Assembly: GCA_024710825.1 (NCBI GenBank)
Contig: JANJUA010000142.1
Span: forward strand, 1 to 6,845
Source of the DNA: Solirubrobacteraceae bacterium
Lineage (GTDB): Bacteria > Actinomycetota > Thermoleophilia > Solirubrobacterales > Solirubrobacteraceae
Length of the DNA: 6,845 nt
Direction: 5' to 3'
The notes under the pieces were generated by a model, which saw only the letters and a program-made list of their open reading frames with translations, had not been told where the DNA came from and searched no databases. Numbering within the stretch: position 1 is the first letter of the stretch; each line of letters opens with the position of its first letter. The position numbers and the translations under genes are program-made. This document shows, in pieces, positions 5,914 through 6,845 of this stretch.

Positions 5914-5919
5914 ACTGTA
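5914..5919 (-). promoter_or_regulatory. Possible -10 element for the 154-residue gene
   Basis: On the minus strand this reads TACAGT, four of six matches to TATAAT including the conserved T, A and final T, just upstream of the GTG at 5911. No -35 is recognisable. The short distance to the start codon would give a leaderless or nearly leaderless transcript, which is common in actinobacteria. Confidence 0.3.
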
Positions 5920-5924
5920 GGAAA

Positions 5925-5986
5925 GCACGGTGCGTGCCCGCCGCTACCGGGTAGGCCGAGCCCATGCACTCCGCCACGCACCGTGC
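5925..5986. repeat. 12-bp perfect inverted repeat spanning a divergent promoter region
   Basis: GCACGGTGCGTG (5925-5936) and CACGCACCGTGC (5975-5986) are exact reverse complements separated by 38 bases. Each copy contains its own small dyad, GCAC-N-GTGC. The left copy lies just upstream of the 154-residue minus gene, and the right copy lies within codons 4 to 8 of the 184-residue plus gene, whose ATG at 5964 is enclosed. Paired operator sites for one regulator, or an mRNA stem holding the start region of the plus gene, are both possible. Confidence 0.55.
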
Positions 5987-6518
5987 CCTTCGCGAGCTCG
6001 CGGCCTCGGGGCGCCTGCTCGCCCACCGCTGGCGCCGCCTCGCCGAGCGCGTCCCCGACGCGGGGGAGCCCCTGAGGACCGGCGCCGAGGACGCCGAGGC
6101 CATGGTGGACGCCGTCGCGGCGCTGGCCGGCGACCGGGACGTGCCGGTCGGCCAGTCGGCGCAGGGCGTCGGCGCCTCGCTCGGCATCGGCCTGGCTCGC
6201 ATCGGCGAGCCGTTCCTGGAGCGCAACCAGGCGCTGCGCACCGCCGTCCTCGACGCGCATCACACGACCGTCCTGCTGCACTACGCCGAGCGGCTCGCAC
6301 GCAGCGAGGCAGACGAGGAGCTCGCCGCCGCGTGCCACGACTGGGCGCACCGGCTCGTCGCCTCCGAGGGCGCGGTTCGCGAGGCCGCCCTGGCGCTCGG
6401 CGACGACCCGGACGCCGCCGTCGCCCCGGTCGACGACACCCCCGTGGGCCGCGCGGCGCACGGCGTCGCGGTGGGCGTCGGGGCCGCGGGCGAATGGGTC
6501 GACCGGCGGCTGGTCTGA
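5964..6518 (+). CDS. Uncharacterised all-helical 184-residue protein
   Basis: I do not recognise the family. The sequence is rich in Ala, Arg, Glu and Leu and looks almost entirely alpha-helical, with probable helices at about 3-30, 40-57, 78-113, 115-145 and 160-182. Two spaced acidic/His groups, LDAHHTTVLLHYAERLA (96-112) and ELAAACHDWAHRLVASE (119-135), invite comparison with ferritin-like or other metal-binding helical bundles, but no full metal-site motif (such as paired ExxH) can be shown. GDDPDAAVAP (146-155) follows. There is no signal peptide or clear membrane span; GVAVGVGAAGEW near the C-terminus is short and Gly-rich. The ATG at 5964 has a weak GGGTAGG eight bases upstream. It is followed after 7 bases by the flavoprotein gene, so the two are probably co-transcribed and may act together. 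Confidence 0.75.
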   Translation: MHSATHRALRELAASGRLLAHRWRRLAERVPDAGEPLRTGAEDAEAMVDAVAALAGDRDVPVGQSAQGVGASLGIGLARIGEPFLERNQALRTAVLDAHHTTVLLHYAERLARSEADEELAAACHDWAHRLVASEGAVREAALALGDDPDAAVAPVDDTPVGRAAHGVAVGVGAAGEWVDRRLV

Positions 6519-6525
6519 CGTCGCC

Positions 6526-6845
6526 ATGAGCACCGACACCTGGGACGTCGTCGTCGTCGGCGGCGGCCCGGCGGGCGAGAACGCCGCCGCCTACGCCGCG
6601 GAGGGCGGCCTGAGCGCCGTGTTGGTCGAGCACGAGCTGCTGGGCGGCGAGTGCTCGTACTGGGCGTGCATCCCGAGCAAGGCGCTGCTGGCGCCGGTCG
6701 CGGTCCTGGGGCACGCCCGCGCGCTGCCCGGCGTGGTCGCCGACCGCCTCGACGTCGGCGCGGTGCTCGCCCGCCGCGACGAGCGCATCGACCGCCTCGA
6801 CGACGCCTCCCAGGTCGAGTGGGCGCAGAGCGCGAACGTGGACGT
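6526..6845 (+). CDS. Class I pyridine nucleotide-disulfide oxidoreductase, N-terminal part (dihydrolipoamide dehydrogenase-like)
   Basis: The gene starts at ATG 6526 and runs off the window after 106 codons; full family members have about 450-480 residues. An N-terminal FAD-binding beta-alpha-beta unit is seen as VVVVGGGPAGENAAAYAAE (8-26), followed by VLVEHELLGGECSYWACIPSKALL (32-55), which holds the redox-active pair Cys43 and Cys48 in a C-x4-C arrangement before the conserved IPSK. Classic lipoamide dehydrogenases read GGTCLNVGCIPSK, so the GGECSYWACIPSK variant belongs to a less well characterised subgroup that I associate with actinobacteria. The enzyme would transfer electrons between NAD(P)H and a disulfide or other acceptor through FAD in the cytosol. 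The NAD-binding and dimer domains, which would separate lipoamide dehydrogenase, mercuric reductase-like and other members, are outside the window. It sits 7 bases after the helical-protein gene, with no strong ribosome binding site. Confidence 0.9.
   Translation, partial: MSTDTWDVVVVGGGPAGENAAAYAAEGGLSAVLVEHELLGGECSYWACIPSKALLAPVAVLGHARALPGVVADRLDVGAVLARRDERIDRLDDASQVEWAQSANVD

Noticed and set aside
5930..6529. Plus-strand open frame (199 codons) overlapping the 184-residue gene
   Set aside because: The product is almost wholly Arg, Gly, Ala and Pro, typical of a wrong frame. The 5964-6518 frame has balanced composition and helical periodicity.
5352..6539. Long minus-strand open frame (395 codons) across the region of the two small genes
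   Set aside because: It is antisense to the kinase end and the helical-protein gene and out of frame with the better-supported 154-residue gene. Its composition is Arg/Ala/Gly-rich and no domain is visible.

Overview
The window is about 6.8 kb of very GC-rich, densely packed DNA. The strong G/C third-position bias, GTG starts, short 4-base gene overlaps and the types of protein present suggest a high-GC actinobacterium. My best guess is the Solirubrobacterales/Thermoleophilia group, based on general resemblance and not on a marker gene. No rRNA, tRNA, CRISPR array, transposase or other sign of recent transfer was seen.

Layout. (1) Bases 1-171 are the Pro/Ala-rich C-terminus of a truncated plus-strand gene. 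It ends in a sequence resembling a DNA-sliding-clamp-binding motif. (2) Bases 234-5424 form one functional locus. A minus-strand acyl-CoA ligase is divergent from a plus-strand run of four genes: a TetR-family repressor, a classical short-chain dehydrogenase/reductase (SDR), an ACAD10/11-type acyl-CoA dehydrogenase-like flavoprotein, and an ACAD10/11-N-terminal-type (APH-fold) phosphotransferase. All three junctions in this run are NTGA overlaps (GTGA, ATGA, GTGA). Between the ligase and tetR are two adjacent near-perfect dyads, which are good candidates for the repressor's operators. (3) Bases 5447-5911 (minus) and 5964-6518 (plus) are two unrecognised small genes, divergent from each other around a 12-bp inverted repeat. 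(4) Bases 6526-6845 are the N-terminal third or so of a class I pyridine nucleotide-disulfide oxidoreductase, cut by the window end.

How the central genes fit together. CoA ligase + SDR + kinase + ACAD-like protein is the enzyme set of the levulinate (Lva) pathway of Pseudomonas putida, where LvaE, LvaD, LvaA and LvaC have these four roles. The kinase and ACAD pair also corresponds to the two domains of animal ACAD10/ACAD11. The inferred chemistry is: a 4-keto or 4-hydroxy acid is activated to its CoA thioester, the keto group is reduced by the SDR, the 4-hydroxyl is phosphorylated, and the ACAD-like enzyme eliminates phosphate to leave an enoyl-CoA for beta-oxidation. The ACAD-like protein lacks a Glu at both usual catalytic-base positions, which fits a non-standard role. 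This pathway assignment is an inference from family membership and gene context; the substrate cannot be read from the sequence.
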